Program-made: the position numbers and the translations under genes
Assembly (NCBI RefSeq): GCF_024205705.1
Contig: NZ_CP073115.1
Location: forward strand, 1,736,001 to 1,800,000
DNA length: 64,000 nucleotides
Source of the DNA: Neisseria subflava
GTDB taxonomy: Bacteria > Pseudomonadota > Gammaproteobacteria > Burkholderiales > Neisseriaceae
Direction: 5' to 3'
The notes under the pieces: model-generated
Databases searched by the model: none
Seen by the model: only the letters and a program-made list of their open reading frames with translations
What the model was told of the DNA's origin: nothing
Shown here: positions 25,174 through 34,267 of the stretch, piece after piece
Layout of the letters: each line of letters begins with the position of its first letter
Numbering within the stretch: position 1 is the stretch's first letter

Positions 25174-25219
25174 AGGCCGTCTGAAAAACAAGAAACCATA
25201 TCCTGTTTTCAGACGGCCT
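25174..25219. terminator. DUS inverted pair between the TSUP and YqhA genes
   Basis: AGGCCGTCTGAA (25174-25185) pairs with TTCAGACGGCCT (25208-25219) with a 22-base loop, followed by TTCTTTTTC. It lies between the divergent TSUP and YqhA starts, so its role is unclear. Confidence 0.6.
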
Positions 25220-25308
25220 TTCTTTTTCAATTCAGCCGCTCAAATTGCAGCCTGAAAATTTTTCCATTAAAATGCCGCCCCTTATCTTTCCTACACACAA
25301 CACATTTT

Positions 25309-25854
25309 ATGGAACATTCCACCCCAACCAAACGCACAGCCCACGACCGAATGGGCATCTTCGCGCATTTCATTTTTGCCAGCCGCTGGCTGCAACTGCC
25401 GATTTATATAGGCTTGATTATCGCCCAAGTCATTTATGCCTGTAAGTTCCTCAAATCCTTGTGGCACTTGGTATCCAATTTCAGCATCATGGATGAAAAC
25501 ACCATCATGATCGCTGTATTGAACCTGATTGATGTCGTGATGATTGCCAATCTGCTGACCATGGTCATTGTCGGCGGCTACGAGACCTTCGTCTCCCGCC
25601 TTCACGTTGACGAACATCCCGACCAGCCCGAATGGCTCAGCCATGTCAATGCTTCGGTTTTAAAGGTTAAGCTGTCGATGTCCATCATCAGCATTTCCTC
25701 CATCCATCTGCTGCAAACCTTCCTCAACGCCGCCAATCTGTCGGAAAAACAAATCATGTGGCAATGTATTACCCACATCTGCTTCCTGATTTCCGCCCTC
25801 GCCATGGCTTTAACAGACAAAATCGTGTACAGCACGACACATAAAGCGCATTGA
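25309..25854 (+). CDS. UPF0114 (YqhA-family) inner-membrane protein
   Basis: A 181-residue integral membrane protein with about four hydrophobic segments: LQLPIYIGLIIAQVIYACKF (about 28-47), TIMIAVLNLIDVVMIANLLTMVIVGGY (about 65-90), LSMSIISISSIHLLQ (about 125-140) and ITHICFLISALAMAL. The GGYETFVSRL region after helix 2 is characteristic of UPF0114. The function of the family is unknown. The gene appears to stand alone between two DUS pairs. Confidence 0.85.
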   Translation: MEHSTPTKRTAHDRMGIFAHFIFASRWLQLPIYIGLIIAQVIYACKFLKSLWHLVSNFSIMDENTIMIAVLNLIDVVMIANLLTMVIVGGYETFVSRLHVDEHPDQPEWLSHVNASVLKVKLSMSIISISSIHLLQTFLNAANLSEKQIMWQCITHICFLISALAMALTDKIVYSTTHKAH

Positions 25855-25869
25855 TAAAAAGCAATCAAA

Positions 25870-25900
25870 AGGCCGTCTGAAGTGTTTCAGACGGCCTTTT
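25870..25900. terminator. Bidirectional DUS terminator between YqhA and the symporter
   Basis: AGGCCGTCTGAA (25870-25881) and TTCAGACGGCCT (25886-25897) with a 4-base loop, flanked by AAAA and TTTT; the two genes converge on it. Confidence 0.9.
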
Positions 25901-25922
25901 ATTATCTGGCAATGTTTACAGC

Positions 25923-26873
25923 TTATTGCTTACGCTTGTCCCACCAGGCAAACAAGTTACCCAAAACCGTTCCTGACACAGAGTGCCAAACGCAGGCAAC
26001 GGCGGCGGCAACGGCAGACTCGGCATTACCGGGGAAGAATTTAGCGCTCAAACCAGTCGCAAGTCCGGCGTTTTGTACACCGACTTCGATGGCAAGGGTG
26101 CGTTTTTTAGCAGTATTCATGCCAGTCAGCGCACCGCTGTAGTAGCCGAGGATGTAGCCGCCGATGTTGTGGGCAGCGATGGCGAGTACCATAACAAAAG
26201 CGGATTCAGCAAAGCGGTGGCCGTGAACGGCAGCAACGCCGCCGACGATACAGGCAAACGCGACAACGGCAACGGCAGGCATAATCGCGCGCACGTCTTC
26301 AAACCAATGTTTTTTATGCAGCAATATATTGGCGGCAGAGCCGATAACGACAGGCAACAGGGTAACGAGCAGCATAAATTTGAACATACCCCAGCCGTCC
26401 ATTTCGACGGTTTGTCCGACCAAATAAGTCATCCACAGCGGCGTCATCACAGGCGCGAGGACGGTGGAAACAGTGGTCATGCCAACCGAAAAGGCAACAT
26501 CGCCTTTAGCCAAAAAACTCATGATATTGGACGAAACACCACCCGGGCAGGTACCGACCAAAACCAAACCCAGCGTCAATCCGGGCGAGAGGTCAAAGGC
26601 TCTGGCAATGCCGATGGCGAGCAAGGGCATAATCGTGTATTGGGCGATGGCGCCGATAAAAATATCGAGCGGACGTTGCGCCAGAATTTGATAATCTTCT
26701 TTGCCCAAAGTCATGCCCATGCCGAGCATGATGATGCCGAGTACGACGACTTGCGTATCGCCTTTTACCCACGAAAAAGTGGCAGGTTCGATAAAGGCGA
26801 TGATGGAGGCAAGGACGATAATCAAGGCGGTGAAGCGGGTCATTTGCCGACTGATAGCGGTCAGAAAGTTCAT
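25923..26873 (-). CDS. Bile acid:sodium symporter family protein (ASBT_NM type)
   Basis: A 316-residue inner-membrane sodium symporter of the BASS family, the same family as the structurally solved meningococcal ASBT homologue. Ten helices are predicted. Typical motifs are LGIIMLGMGMTLG, the discontinuous-helix region VGTCPGGVSSNIMSFLAKGD (about residues 106-125) with sodium-site residues, and EVGVQNAGLATGLSAKFF (about 265-282). The natural substrate is probably a small anion rather than bile acid; pantoate-type substrates are known for related proteins. It starts at ATG 26873 after AAAGGAGTAAAAT. A symmetric TTAACA-CA-TGTTAA element lies 47 bases upstream. Confidence 0.9.
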   Translation of the reverse strand: MNFLTAISRQMTRFTALIIVLASIIAFIEPATFSWVKGDTQVVVLGIIMLGMGMTLGKEDYQILAQRPLDIFIGAIAQYTIMPLLAIGIARAFDLSPGLTLGLVLVGTCPGGVSSNIMSFLAKGDVAFSVGMTTVSTVLAPVMTPLWMTYLVGQTVEMDGWGMFKFMLLVTLLPVVIGSAANILLHKKHWFEDVRAIMPAVAVVAFACIVGGVAAVHGHRFAESAFVMVLAIAAHNIGGYILGYYSGALTGMNTAKKRTLAIEVGVQNAGLATGLSAKFFPGNAESAVAAAVACVWHSVSGTVLGNLFAWWDKRKQ

Positions 26874-26919
26874 ATTTTACTCCTTTGTATGTTTTTATCA
26901 TGACAATAATTGCCATAAT

Positions 26920-26933
26920 TTAACACATGTTAA
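26920..26933. promoter_or_regulatory. Short dyad upstream of the symporter gene
   Basis: TTAACACATGTTAA is an inverted repeat (TTAACA / TGTTAA, 2-base centre) 47-60 bases upstream of the symporter ATG, a normal operator position. The matching regulator is not identified, and the element is short enough to be chance. Confidence 0.3.
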
Positions 26934-27026
26934 CTCTTATGCGCAATTACAGTAACGAAACAGGAAATCCATCATCCAATAATGTTTAAAAACAAACCAC
27001 ACTAACTCCACCCAATATCAACACAA

Positions 27027-27054
27027 AGGCCGTCTGAAACTTTTCAGACGGCCT
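27027..27054. terminator. DUS terminator after yicC
   Basis: AGGCCGTCTGAA (27027-27038) and TTCAGACGGCCT (27043-27054) with a 4-base loop. On the minus strand it follows the yicC stop at 27078 and is followed by TTTG. Confidence 0.85.
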
Positions 27055-27077
27055 TGTTTTATCTATTCGTTATCGAT

Positions 27078-27965
27078 TTATTCGATATTTTGAACCTGTT
27101 CGCGCATTTGTTCGATTAAGACTTTCAGTTCTACCGACGCTTGCGTGCATTCGGCGGCGATGGCCTTGCTGCCCAATGTATTGGCCTCGCGGTTGAGTTC
27201 CTGCATCAGGAAATCCAAGCGTTTGCCTGCGCTGCCCTTGCCTTCGGTAACGATGCGGCGTACTTCGGCGATATGGGTGCGCAAACGGCTGAATTCCTCA
27301 TCCACATCGGATTTCTGGATGAACAAAGCAAATTCCTGTTGCAAGCGGTCGTTGTCGATATTGCCGACGGCTTCTGCCAAACGGGCTTTGACTTTGTCCA
27401 TATGCGCCTGCAGCAGGCTTGGGAACAGTTCGTTCAAAGCATCCACAATCTCTTCCATGCCGTCCAGACGTTGCAGCAGGTGCTCGCCCAGTTTTTTGCC
27501 TTCACGTTTGCGGGCAGCCGTGAACTCTTTCAACGCGCCGGTCAATAAATCTTTGACACCTTTCGCCAAGGCCTCGGCGTCTTCGCCCTGCCCTGCCAAA
27601 ACGCCGGGGAAACGCAAAACATCGGCCACGCTCAGCTTGCCGAAATTGTGTTCCTTGCGCCATTCTTTGTTCAACTTCGCCAGCTGTGCGACCAAGTCCT
27701 GATTGACCTCCAAAGTCTGACCGCCAGAAGCCGCATCTTGCAGCTGAACACGGCATTCCAGTTTACCGCGAGCCACAGCCGCGGCAATCTGTTCGCGCAA
27801 CGCACCTTCCAAATAGCGCAACTCTTCCGGCATACGGAATTGGACATCCAAATAACGATGGTTGACCGCGCGGATTTCCAAATTAATCCGCTTGCCGCCG
27901 CATTCGCCTGCGGCATTGGCAAAGCCGGTCATGCTGTGGATTTGAATAGTTCGTCTTGTAGCCAT
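27078..27965 (-). CDS. yicC: YicC-family endoribonuclease
   Basis: A 295-residue YicC/YloC protein; the family is now regarded as endoribonucleases affecting small RNA decay. The conserved start is IHSMTGFANA, followed by NLEIRAVNHRYLDVQFRMPEEL (read as family landmarks at about residues 27-48). The C-terminal domain has EFSRLRTHIAEVRRI, GSAGKRLDFLMQELNREANT and LKVLIEQMREQVQNIE. ATG 27965 follows GGAGTAAAAC; a longer frame upstream lacks a ribosome-binding site. It is divergent from rph, another RNA-processing gene, 138 bases away. Confidence 0.92.
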   Translation of the reverse strand: MATRRTIQIHSMTGFANAAGECGGKRINLEIRAVNHRYLDVQFRMPEELRYLEGALREQIAAAVARGKLECRVQLQDAASGGQTLEVNQDLVAQLAKLNKEWRKEHNFGKLSVADVLRFPGVLAGQGEDAEALAKGVKDLLTGALKEFTAARKREGKKLGEHLLQRLDGMEEIVDALNELFPSLLQAHMDKVKARLAEAVGNIDNDRLQQEFALFIQKSDVDEEFSRLRTHIAEVRRIVTEGKGSAGKRLDFLMQELNREANTLGSKAIAAECTQASVELKVLIEQMREQVQNIE

Positions 27966-28103
27966 GGTTTTACTCCGTTTCCAAATACGAGTGAAAGTAT
28001 GGACACTATAACACACCCGACCGACGATTTTCAGACGGCCTTTGGTGCCAAATTCCTCTATAATTCAAGGCAACCTATTTTTCATTCCGCCCAAAGGATC
28101 ATC

Positions 28104-28832
28104 ATGAGTAACTACACCCGCACCGGCCGCGCCGCCAACAGCCTGCGCAACATCAAAATTACGCCCAATTTTCTCCCCCACGCCGACGGCTCCTGCCTTA
28201 TCGAGTGCGGCAACACCAAAGTGATTTGCACTGCCTCTATCGACGAAAATGTCCCACCGTTCCTGCGCGGGAAAGAACAAGGCTGGGTAACGGCCGAATA
28301 CGGTATGCTGCCGGCTTCCACCGCCTCTCGTATGCGCCGCGAGGCCACCGCAGGCAAACAGTCCGGCCGCACACAAGAAATCCAACGCCTGATTGGCCGC
28401 TCGCTGCGCGCCGTTGTCGATATGGAAAAACTCGGCGAACGCCAAATCCTGATTGACTGCGACGTTATCCAAGCCGACGGCGGCACGCGTACCGCCTCCA
28501 TTACCGGTGCCTACGTTGCCCTGCAAATCGCCGTGGACAAACTGCTTTCAGACGGCCTTATCAGCGAAAATCCGATCCGTGAAGCCGTCGCTGCCGTTTC
28601 CGCCGGCGTGGTTGGCGGTGTACCGCTTTTGGACTTGGACTATCCCGAAGACTCAGGCTGCGACAGCGACGTTAACATCATCATGACCGCATCCGGCAAA
28701 ATCATCGAAATCCAAGGCACGGCCGAAGGCGCACCGTTCAGCATCGAAGAATTGGGCAAGCTGATTGCCTTGGCACATAAAGGCATTGCCGAATTGGTTC
28801 AACACCAGCAGGCCGCCCTTTTGGCCCTATAA
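28104..28832 (+). CDS. rph: Ribonuclease PH
   Basis: RNase PH is a phosphate-dependent 3'-5' exoribonuclease that trims tRNA 3' ends. It has 242 residues, normal length. Motifs include IKITPNFLPHADGSCLIECG, GWVTAEYGMLPASTASRMRRE (the phosphate/RNA-binding Arg region, about 56-76), GRTQEIQRLIGRSLRAV and LIDCDVIQADGGTRTASITG. The start is ATG 28104 after AAAGGATCATC. One DUS lies in the divergent yicC-rph promoter region (28030-28041) and one in the gene near 28545. A terminator follows. Confidence 0.96.
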   Translation: MSNYTRTGRAANSLRNIKITPNFLPHADGSCLIECGNTKVICTASIDENVPPFLRGKEQGWVTAEYGMLPASTASRMRREATAGKQSGRTQEIQRLIGRSLRAVVDMEKLGERQILIDCDVIQADGGTRTASITGAYVALQIAVDKLLSDGLISENPIREAVAAVSAGVVGGVPLLDLDYPEDSGCDSDVNIIMTASGKIIEIQGTAEGAPFSIEELGKLIALAHKGIAELVQHQQAALLAL

Positions 28833-28838
28833 TCAGCA

Positions 28839-28870
28839 AGGCCGTCTGAAAGATTTCAGACGGCCTTTTT
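28839..28870. terminator. DUS terminator after rph
   Basis: AGGCCGTCTGAA (28839-28850) and TTCAGACGGCCT (28855-28866) with a 4-base loop and T5. Confidence 0.9.
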
Positions 28871-29003
28871 TAACTAAACCCCTTTATGCGTATTTACTCA
28901 AAAAAGCGCGTTCTATCCTTGAATTCCATGTAAAAAATAGTAATAATAACCCTTTTTCCAGCAAACCAAGCTGCCCGACAACCCCCACAAGAAAGCACGA
29001 AAC

Positions 29004-30224
29004 ATGGCGTTAATCGTACATAAATACGGCGGCACATCAGTAGGCTCGCCCGAACGCATCAAAAACGTAGCCAAACGTGTCGCCAAAGCCCGCGCCGAAG
29101 GACACGACATCGTAGTCGTCGTATCCGCCATGAGCGGCGAAACCAACCGACTGGTCGCCCTGGCGCACGAAATGCAAGAACATCCCGATCCGCGCGAGCT
29201 GGACGTCGTCCTTGCCACCGGCGAACAAGTAACCATCGGCCTGCTGGCCATGGCCCTGAAAGACATTGGCGTTGACGCCAAAAGCTACACCGGCTGGCAA
29301 GTCGCCCTCCAAACCGACACTTCCCACACCAAAGCCCGCATCGAAAACATCGACGACGAAAGAATGCGTGCCGATTTGGCCGCCGGTAAAGTCGTTATCG
29401 TAGCCGGTTTCCAAGGCATCAGCAGCGAAGGCAATATCTCAACCCTCGGTCGTGGCGGTTCCGACACCTCCGCCGTTGCCATCGCCGCAGCCCTCAAAGC
29501 TGACGAATGCCAAATTTATACCGACGTAGACGGCGTTTACACGACCGACCCGCGCGTCGTACCCGAAGCGCGCCGTATGGACACGATCACTTTTGAAGAA
29601 ATGATCGAATTGGCCAGCCTCGGCTCAAAAGTTTTACAAATCCGCTCCGTAGAATTCGCCGGAAAATACAAAGTGCGCCTGCGCGTACTCAGCAGCCTGC
29701 AAGATGGCGGCAACGGCACCCTGATTACCTTTGAAGAGGACGACAACATGGAAAGAGCAGCCGTAACCGGTATCGCATTCGACAAAAACCAAGCCCGCAT
29801 CAACGTACGCGGCGTACCTGACAAACCCGGCGTTGCCTACCAAATCCTCGGCGCAGTTGCCGATGCCAACATCGAAGTCGACATGATCATCCAAAATGTC
29901 GGCAGCGAAGGCACAACCGACTTCTCCTTCACCGTTCCACGCGGAGACTACAAACAAACCATCGAACTCCTGCAACAACGCCAAGACAGCATCGGCGCCG
30001 CCTACATCGACGGCGACGACACCGTATGCAAAGTCTCCGCAGTCGGCTTGGGCATGCGTTCACACGTCGGCGTGGCCGCCAAAATCTTCCGCACCCTCGC
30101 AGAAGAAGGCATCAACATCCAAATGATTTCAACTTCCGAAATCAAAGTATCCGTCCTGATTGACGAAAAATACATGGAACTGGCTACCCGCGTTCTGCAT
30201 AAAGCATTCGACTTAGGCAACTAA
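29004..30224 (+). CDS. lysC: Aspartate kinase
   Basis: Aspartokinase phosphorylates aspartate, the first step to lysine, threonine, methionine and diaminopimelate for peptidoglycan. It has 406 residues. The N-terminal kinase domain begins VHKYGGTSVGSPERI, with VVSAMSGETNRL, GFQGISSEGNISTLGRGGSDTSA (split motif, about 135-157) and YTDVDGVYTTDPRVV. Two C-terminal ACT domains (about 265-335 and 345-400) give feedback control by amino acids. It starts at ATG 29004 with AAGAAAGCACG upstream. It stands alone, bounded by DUS terminators. Confidence 0.96.
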   Translation: MALIVHKYGGTSVGSPERIKNVAKRVAKARAEGHDIVVVVSAMSGETNRLVALAHEMQEHPDPRELDVVLATGEQVTIGLLAMALKDIGVDAKSYTGWQVALQTDTSHTKARIENIDDERMRADLAAGKVVIVAGFQGISSEGNISTLGRGGSDTSAVAIAAALKADECQIYTDVDGVYTTDPRVVPEARRMDTITFEEMIELASLGSKVLQIRSVEFAGKYKVRLRVLSSLQDGGNGTLITFEEDDNMERAAVTGIAFDKNQARINVRGVPDKPGVAYQILGAVADANIEVDMIIQNVGSEGTTDFSFTVPRGDYKQTIELLQQRQDSIGAAYIDGDDTVCKVSAVGLGMRSHVGVAAKIFRTLAEEGINIQMISTSEIKVSVLIDEKYMELATRVLHKAFDLGN

Positions 30225-30240
30225 TTTCAACCAGTCAAAA

Positions 30241-30279
30241 AGGCCGTCTGAAACTTTATTGTTTCAGACGGCCTTTTTT
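30241..30279. terminator. DUS terminator after lysC
   Basis: AGGCCGTCTGAA (30241-30252) and TTCAGACGGCCT (30263-30274), the stem extended by AA/TT pairs and followed by T6. Confidence 0.9.
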
Positions 30280-30560
30280 ATTTCCATTACATAAATCAAC
30301 AATATCTTAATAAAAAAATCTACTTTAGCTCAAAACAGTGTAGCCTTGCTTATTATTACCCTTGTTAATTTCATTATATGTTCAATATTTTACAACCATC
30401 CACCTTCGCCGTTTAATTCCAAAAACATACCACTTAACCTAATTTGAGAAAAATAAACAAATCTGTAATAAAATAGAACAAAAGTACAAACAATTATCTA
30501 CGCTCATCAATAAAAACAAATTTCCCCCAATTTTCTCTTAACTTAAGAAGGAATCCTAAT
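30280..30560 (+). promoter_or_regulatory. AT-rich upstream region of the orphan lipoprotein gene
   Basis: About 280 bases of very AT-rich DNA without a gene. A possible promoter is TTGAGA (30444-30449) with TAATAA (30466-30471, 16-bp spacer) or TAAAAT (30469-30474). The leader before the ATG is about 80 bases long. No RNA gene is recognisable. Confidence 0.35.
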
Positions 30561-31211
30561 ATGAACGTATTAAACAAATTCGGTATGCTAATCTTGACCG
30601 CTTCCCTGCTGGCAGCCTGCGGCGACTCCGGCAATAAAGGCAGCAGCGACAAACCAGCCGAACAAGTCGCTCAAAGCGAATCTAGCCCGGCCAATAAATA
30701 CGAAAAAGCTTTGAGTGAATTCCCGGAAGCAGATCCTAAACTGGCTGAACCTATTGTTATTTCCGATAAAAAATCTCCAGAAGGTCTTGCCGAATTGCAA
30801 AGATTTATTCACTTCACCACCAGTGAAGAAGCTCAAAACATCGGTAAGATGGGGCAAGAATTACAACAACTGGCCAGACAAGGTAAAGAAGCCGAGACTT
30901 TAGATCAGATGAAAAAACTGACTGACGCTCTGGAGCAATTCCATCAGAGCGCAACTGCCCTCGATATCAAAGATCCTGAAATCAAAGCAGTTATGGATCG
31001 TACACTGCAAGTCAGCAGTGCTGCCAACAACCTGATGATTTATGCAGGCAAGTATTCTTCTGAGCTGACTATCGACGGCAAAGATAAAGATGCAGTCAAA
31101 TTTGCCAAAGATTTCCAAGAAAAATCTCAAAAATTGCAAGAAACCCTGCGTGCAGCCAATCAAGAAGTAGAAAAGGCTGCCACAGCCTTAGGCAAGAAAT
31201 ATTCCCAATAA
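30561..31211 (+). CDS. Lipoprotein of unknown function
   Basis: A 216-residue predicted lipoprotein. The signal peptide MNVLNKFGMLILTASLLAAC ends in the lipobox LAAC (Cys at 20), followed by GDS and a Ser/Lys-rich linker to about residue 45. Asp is not at +2, so outer-membrane sorting is possible. The mature part is almost all helical and highly charged (EEAQNIGKMGQELQQLARQ; DFQEKSQKLQETLRAANQEV), consistent with a helical bundle or coiled coil. I do not recognise the family. Base composition is more AT-rich than its neighbours and its upstream region is long. The ribosome-binding site is AGAAGGAATC. Confidence 0.7.
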   Translation: MNVLNKFGMLILTASLLAACGDSGNKGSSDKPAEQVAQSESSPANKYEKALSEFPEADPKLAEPIVISDKKSPEGLAELQRFIHFTTSEEAQNIGKMGQELQQLARQGKEAETLDQMKKLTDALEQFHQSATALDIKDPEIKAVMDRTLQVSSAANNLMIYAGKYSSELTIDGKDKDAVKFAKDFQEKSQKLQETLRAANQEVEKAATALGKKYSQ

Positions 31212-31299
31212 GCCCTATTGTTTCCAATAAATAGCAGAAAGGGACATCATCAAAATGTCCCTTTGTTTATATTCAGACGGCCTTGAATATCTCCAACAC

Positions 31300-31740
31300 T
31301 CAATCCTTCCCTTCTCTAGAAAAATGCTCAATCTCGAATCCACTCTGACGATAAGCTCGGAAACGGTCTCGGGCTTCGGCCAAATCTTCCAAGCTGTTGC
31401 CCACAATTTCAAGGATACGGTTTGGAATGGCCGGGGCTTGACTCCAGAAATCAGCAGACAGGTTCAAAACCGTGCAATCTTGCGAAATATTCGGCAATGC
31501 GTTTCCAAACGCAAGCAATACCGGCGTTTCAGACGGCATGGGGTCGGTAGACAGCCAGATTTCATGCGGAATAAAGCTTTCGGGAATCTGCTGCCACAAA
31601 TCAATGTCGAGTTGCTGTACTGCCGCGGCAGAATCCGACCACACCAAAATCTGCCCGCCATCGCGTATGGCGCGCGAAATCAAGCGACAGGCAAAGGCGG
31701 CCGGTCGGGCGACGTGTGTATAAAAAGTGGCTTTAGGCAT
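31300..31740 (-). CDS. holC: DNA polymerase III chi subunit
   Basis: The chi subunit of the clamp loader links the replicase to single-strand-binding protein. It has 146 residues and the family features: MPKATFYTHV start, CRLISRAIRDGGQILVWSDS (about 17-36), and the LWQQIPESFIPHEIW segment. It contains an AT-dialect DUS at 31528-31539, one of few in the window. It lies 37 bases upstream of the start of ccoI's 3' end region only by orientation: both are on the minus strand, with holC downstream of ccoI, so co-transcription is possible. Confidence 0.88.
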   Translation of the reverse strand: MPKATFYTHVARPAAFACRLISRAIRDGGQILVWSDSAAAVQQLDIDLWQQIPESFIPHEIWLSTDPMPSETPVLLAFGNALPNISQDCTVLNLSADFWSQAPAIPNRILEIVGNSLEDLAEARDRFRAYRQSGFEIEHFSREGKD

Positions 31741-31777
31741 GGCGTATTCTTTCGTTTAGGCAATAAATTTGCCGTTT

Positions 31778-34267
31778 TCAGACGGCCTTTTTGGTTTTCA
31801 ACAATCTCAAGGCATTGCCCAACACCAGCAGCGAGCTGAAACTCATGCCGAGCGCGGCGATCCACGGGGTCACGTAACCAAATACGGCCAGCGGAACGGC
31901 AACCAGATTGTATGCGCTCGCCCAAGTCAGGTTTTGGCGGATGATTTGATGGGTGCGGCGTGCCTGTTCCATCATCACGGGCAAAACGTTCAAATCATCA
32001 TTGAGCAAAACCACATCGGCACCGTCGCGCGCCACATCGGCACTCGTGGCCACAGCGGCCGACACGTCGGCTTGGGCAAGGACGGGGACGTCGTTGATCC
32101 CGTCGCCGATCATCATGACTTTACGTCCTTGTTTTTGCAGACTTTCTACATAAGCCAGCTTGTCTTCCGGCGTGGCTTCGGCACGATAGGCATCCAAGCC
32201 CAGCTCTTGCGCGACTTGGGCGACGGCAGCCTGTCGGTCGCCGCTTAAAAGGTGCAGACGGATGCCGTGTTGCTTCAGGTTTTGCAGCATTTCAGCGGCG
32301 CTGTCTTTGATTTGGTCTTCCAGCAAAAAGGCCGTCTGAAAACCGCTTTGATTGCCCAAGAAAATAATGCCGCCCGTGTGGTCGATATGGGTAAAGGCTT
32401 CGGGCAGATTCCCGGCAATTTCCGAAACAAACGCCGCTTTGCCCAAAGCCCACACTTGGGTTTCGCCATCCAATTCAATTTGCGCGCTGACACCGTGTCC
32501 GATACGGTTGACCCGTTGCTGCACTTTCACATCAAGCGCGGATACAGGGCCGTCTGAAAGCATATGGTTCAAAATGGCACGGGCGATGGGGTGTTCCGAT
32601 TGCTGCTCCAATGCTTGGGCAATGGCAAGGGCTTGGGCTTCGTTCAGACGGCCTGCACTCAACATCCGGCTGACGGAAAGCTGCCCTTTGGTCAGCGTAC
32701 CGGTTTTATCGAACACGACGTCGTCAATTTGGGCGAGGGTTTCCAGGCTTTGTTTGCCGCTGATGAGAATGCCGTCTTTGGCAAGCGCACCGGTCGAAGC
32801 GGCCAGCGCGGTCGGTGTGGCAAGCGATAAGGCGCACGGGCAGGTAATGACCAGCAGGGCGACGGTAATCCACAAGGCGGTGTGCGCGTCGGCATACCAA
32901 GCCCAGCCGATAAAAACGGGAATAGCAAGCAAGAGCTCGCCAAACACGAAACTGGACGCGTATTTTTCGGCCAACTCGGCGGCACGCGGTTTTTGCGCCA
33001 GCGCGCGGTCGAGCAGTTTGACGATATGGGACAGGCGCGTGTTGCCGCCGGTATGGTCGGTGCGGATGATTAAAGGGCTGCTGGTGTTAAGCGTGCCGGC
33101 GGTTACTTTTTCAGACGGCCTTTTCACAATGGGCAGGCTTTCCCCGGTCAACATGGCTTCGTTAACTTCGCTCTCGCCGGACAAAACCGTACCGTCCACC
33201 GGAATGACTTCGCCAGGTTTCACAACAATCGTATCACCGATATTGAGGCGGACGACTGCGGCTTCCTCAATGGCTTCGCTTTCCGGATAAGACGGCAAAC
33301 GGTGGCAAAATGCCGGAACCAGCTTGACCAACCGCTCCGCCGCATCGCCTGCTTTGCGTCGGGCAATCTGTTCCATAAAACGCCCGCCCAACAGGAAAAA
33401 CAGCAGCATGGCGATGGATTCGAAATACATGCCCTGCCCTGCGTTGGTGATCAGGCTGTAAATACCCGCGATAAAGGTCATCACAATGGCAATGGCAATC
33501 GGCGTATCCATGCCGACACGGCGGTTTTTCCAGTCGCGCCATGCGCCGCGGTAAAACGGCAACGCGCTGTAAAACACAACGGGCAACACCATCAAAAAGC
33601 CGCCCCAATGCAGGATTTCCAAATAAAGCGGCTCGATGTCGCCACCGTAAAAATAAGTCGGCAGGGCAAACATCATCGTCTGCATCATGCCCAGACCGGC
33701 CACGGCCAATCTGACGATAAACTGCTTGCGCTCTTTCTGCGCCTGCGCTTCGATTTTTTGCGCATCATAAGGCGCAGCGGTATAACCGGTTTGGCGGATT
33801 TTAAGCAAAATGTCCGACAATTCGATGTGGGCGCTGTCCCACACCACGCGGCAGCGGTGGGTGCTGTAATTCAAATCCACACGCACCACGCCCTTCATGC
33901 GCAACAACTGCTGCTCAATCAGCCACACACACGCGGCGCAGGTAATGCCACCCAGCATCAACACCGCCTCGCGTTCATCCCCAACGCCTACCTCGACAAA
34001 GTCCGCCTGTACTTCGGGCAAATCGTACAGCTTTAATTGCGACAATACTTCCGGCGGCGGCAATTCGGATTTTTCCGCGTCGGCAGTACGCTGTTTGTAA
34101 TAATTGCCCAAACCGGCATCAATAATACTCTGCGCCACTGCTTGGCAGCCTGCGCAGCAGGTTTCGTGTTCTTCGTCTTCAAAACGAACCGTCAGATGCA
34201 GATGCTCGGGGACTTCAAGCCCGCAATGGAAACAGTTTTTTTTGGGATGTGTGGGAGATGTCATCAT
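31778..34267 (-). CDS. ccoI: Copper-translocating P-type ATPase for cbb3 oxidase assembly (CcoI/FixI type)
   Basis: An 829-residue heavy-metal P1B ATPase. The N-terminus has a cysteine-rich metal-binding region (CFHCG at ~12-16, ETCCAGCQAV at ~36-44), characteristic of CcoI, then an HMA domain with GGITCAACVWLIEQQ (about 106). Eight membrane helices follow, with the ion-binding CPC motif in TCPCALSLATPTA (about 472), the phosphorylated Asp in FDKTGTLTKG (about 519), SEHPIARA, and the hinge MIGDGINDVPVLAQADV. CcoI supplies copper to cytochrome cbb3 oxidase, the terminal oxidase of Neisseria; the role is inferred from the N-terminal type. Four DUS lie inside the gene, and a fifth (31777-31788) encodes its last codons and stop. 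Confidence 0.87.
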   Translation of the reverse strand: MMTSPTHPKKNCFHCGLEVPEHLHLTVRFEDEEHETCCAGCQAVAQSIIDAGLGNYYKQRTADAEKSELPPPEVLSQLKLYDLPEVQADFVEVGVGDEREAVLMLGGITCAACVWLIEQQLLRMKGVVRVDLNYSTHRCRVVWDSAHIELSDILLKIRQTGYTAAPYDAQKIEAQAQKERKQFIVRLAVAGLGMMQTMMFALPTYFYGGDIEPLYLEILHWGGFLMVLPVVFYSALPFYRGAWRDWKNRRVGMDTPIAIAIVMTFIAGIYSLITNAGQGMYFESIAMLLFFLLGGRFMEQIARRKAGDAAERLVKLVPAFCHRLPSYPESEAIEEAAVVRLNIGDTIVVKPGEVIPVDGTVLSGESEVNEAMLTGESLPIVKRPSEKVTAGTLNTSSPLIIRTDHTGGNTRLSHIVKLLDRALAQKPRAAELAEKYASSFVFGELLLAIPVFIGWAWYADAHTALWITVALLVITCPCALSLATPTALAASTGALAKDGILISGKQSLETLAQIDDVVFDKTGTLTKGQLSVSRMLSAGRLNEAQALAIAQALEQQSEHPIARAILNHMLSDGPVSALDVKVQQRVNRIGHGVSAQIELDGETQVWALGKAAFVSEIAGNLPEAFTHIDHTGGIIFLGNQSGFQTAFLLEDQIKDSAAEMLQNLKQHGIRLHLLSGDRQAAVAQVAQELGLDAYRAEATPEDKLAYVESLQKQGRKVMMIGDGINDVPVLAQADVSAAVATSADVARDGADVVLLNDDLNVLPVMMEQARRTHQIIRQNLTWASAYNLVAVPLAVFGYVTPWIAALGMSFSSLLVLGNALRLLKTKKAV

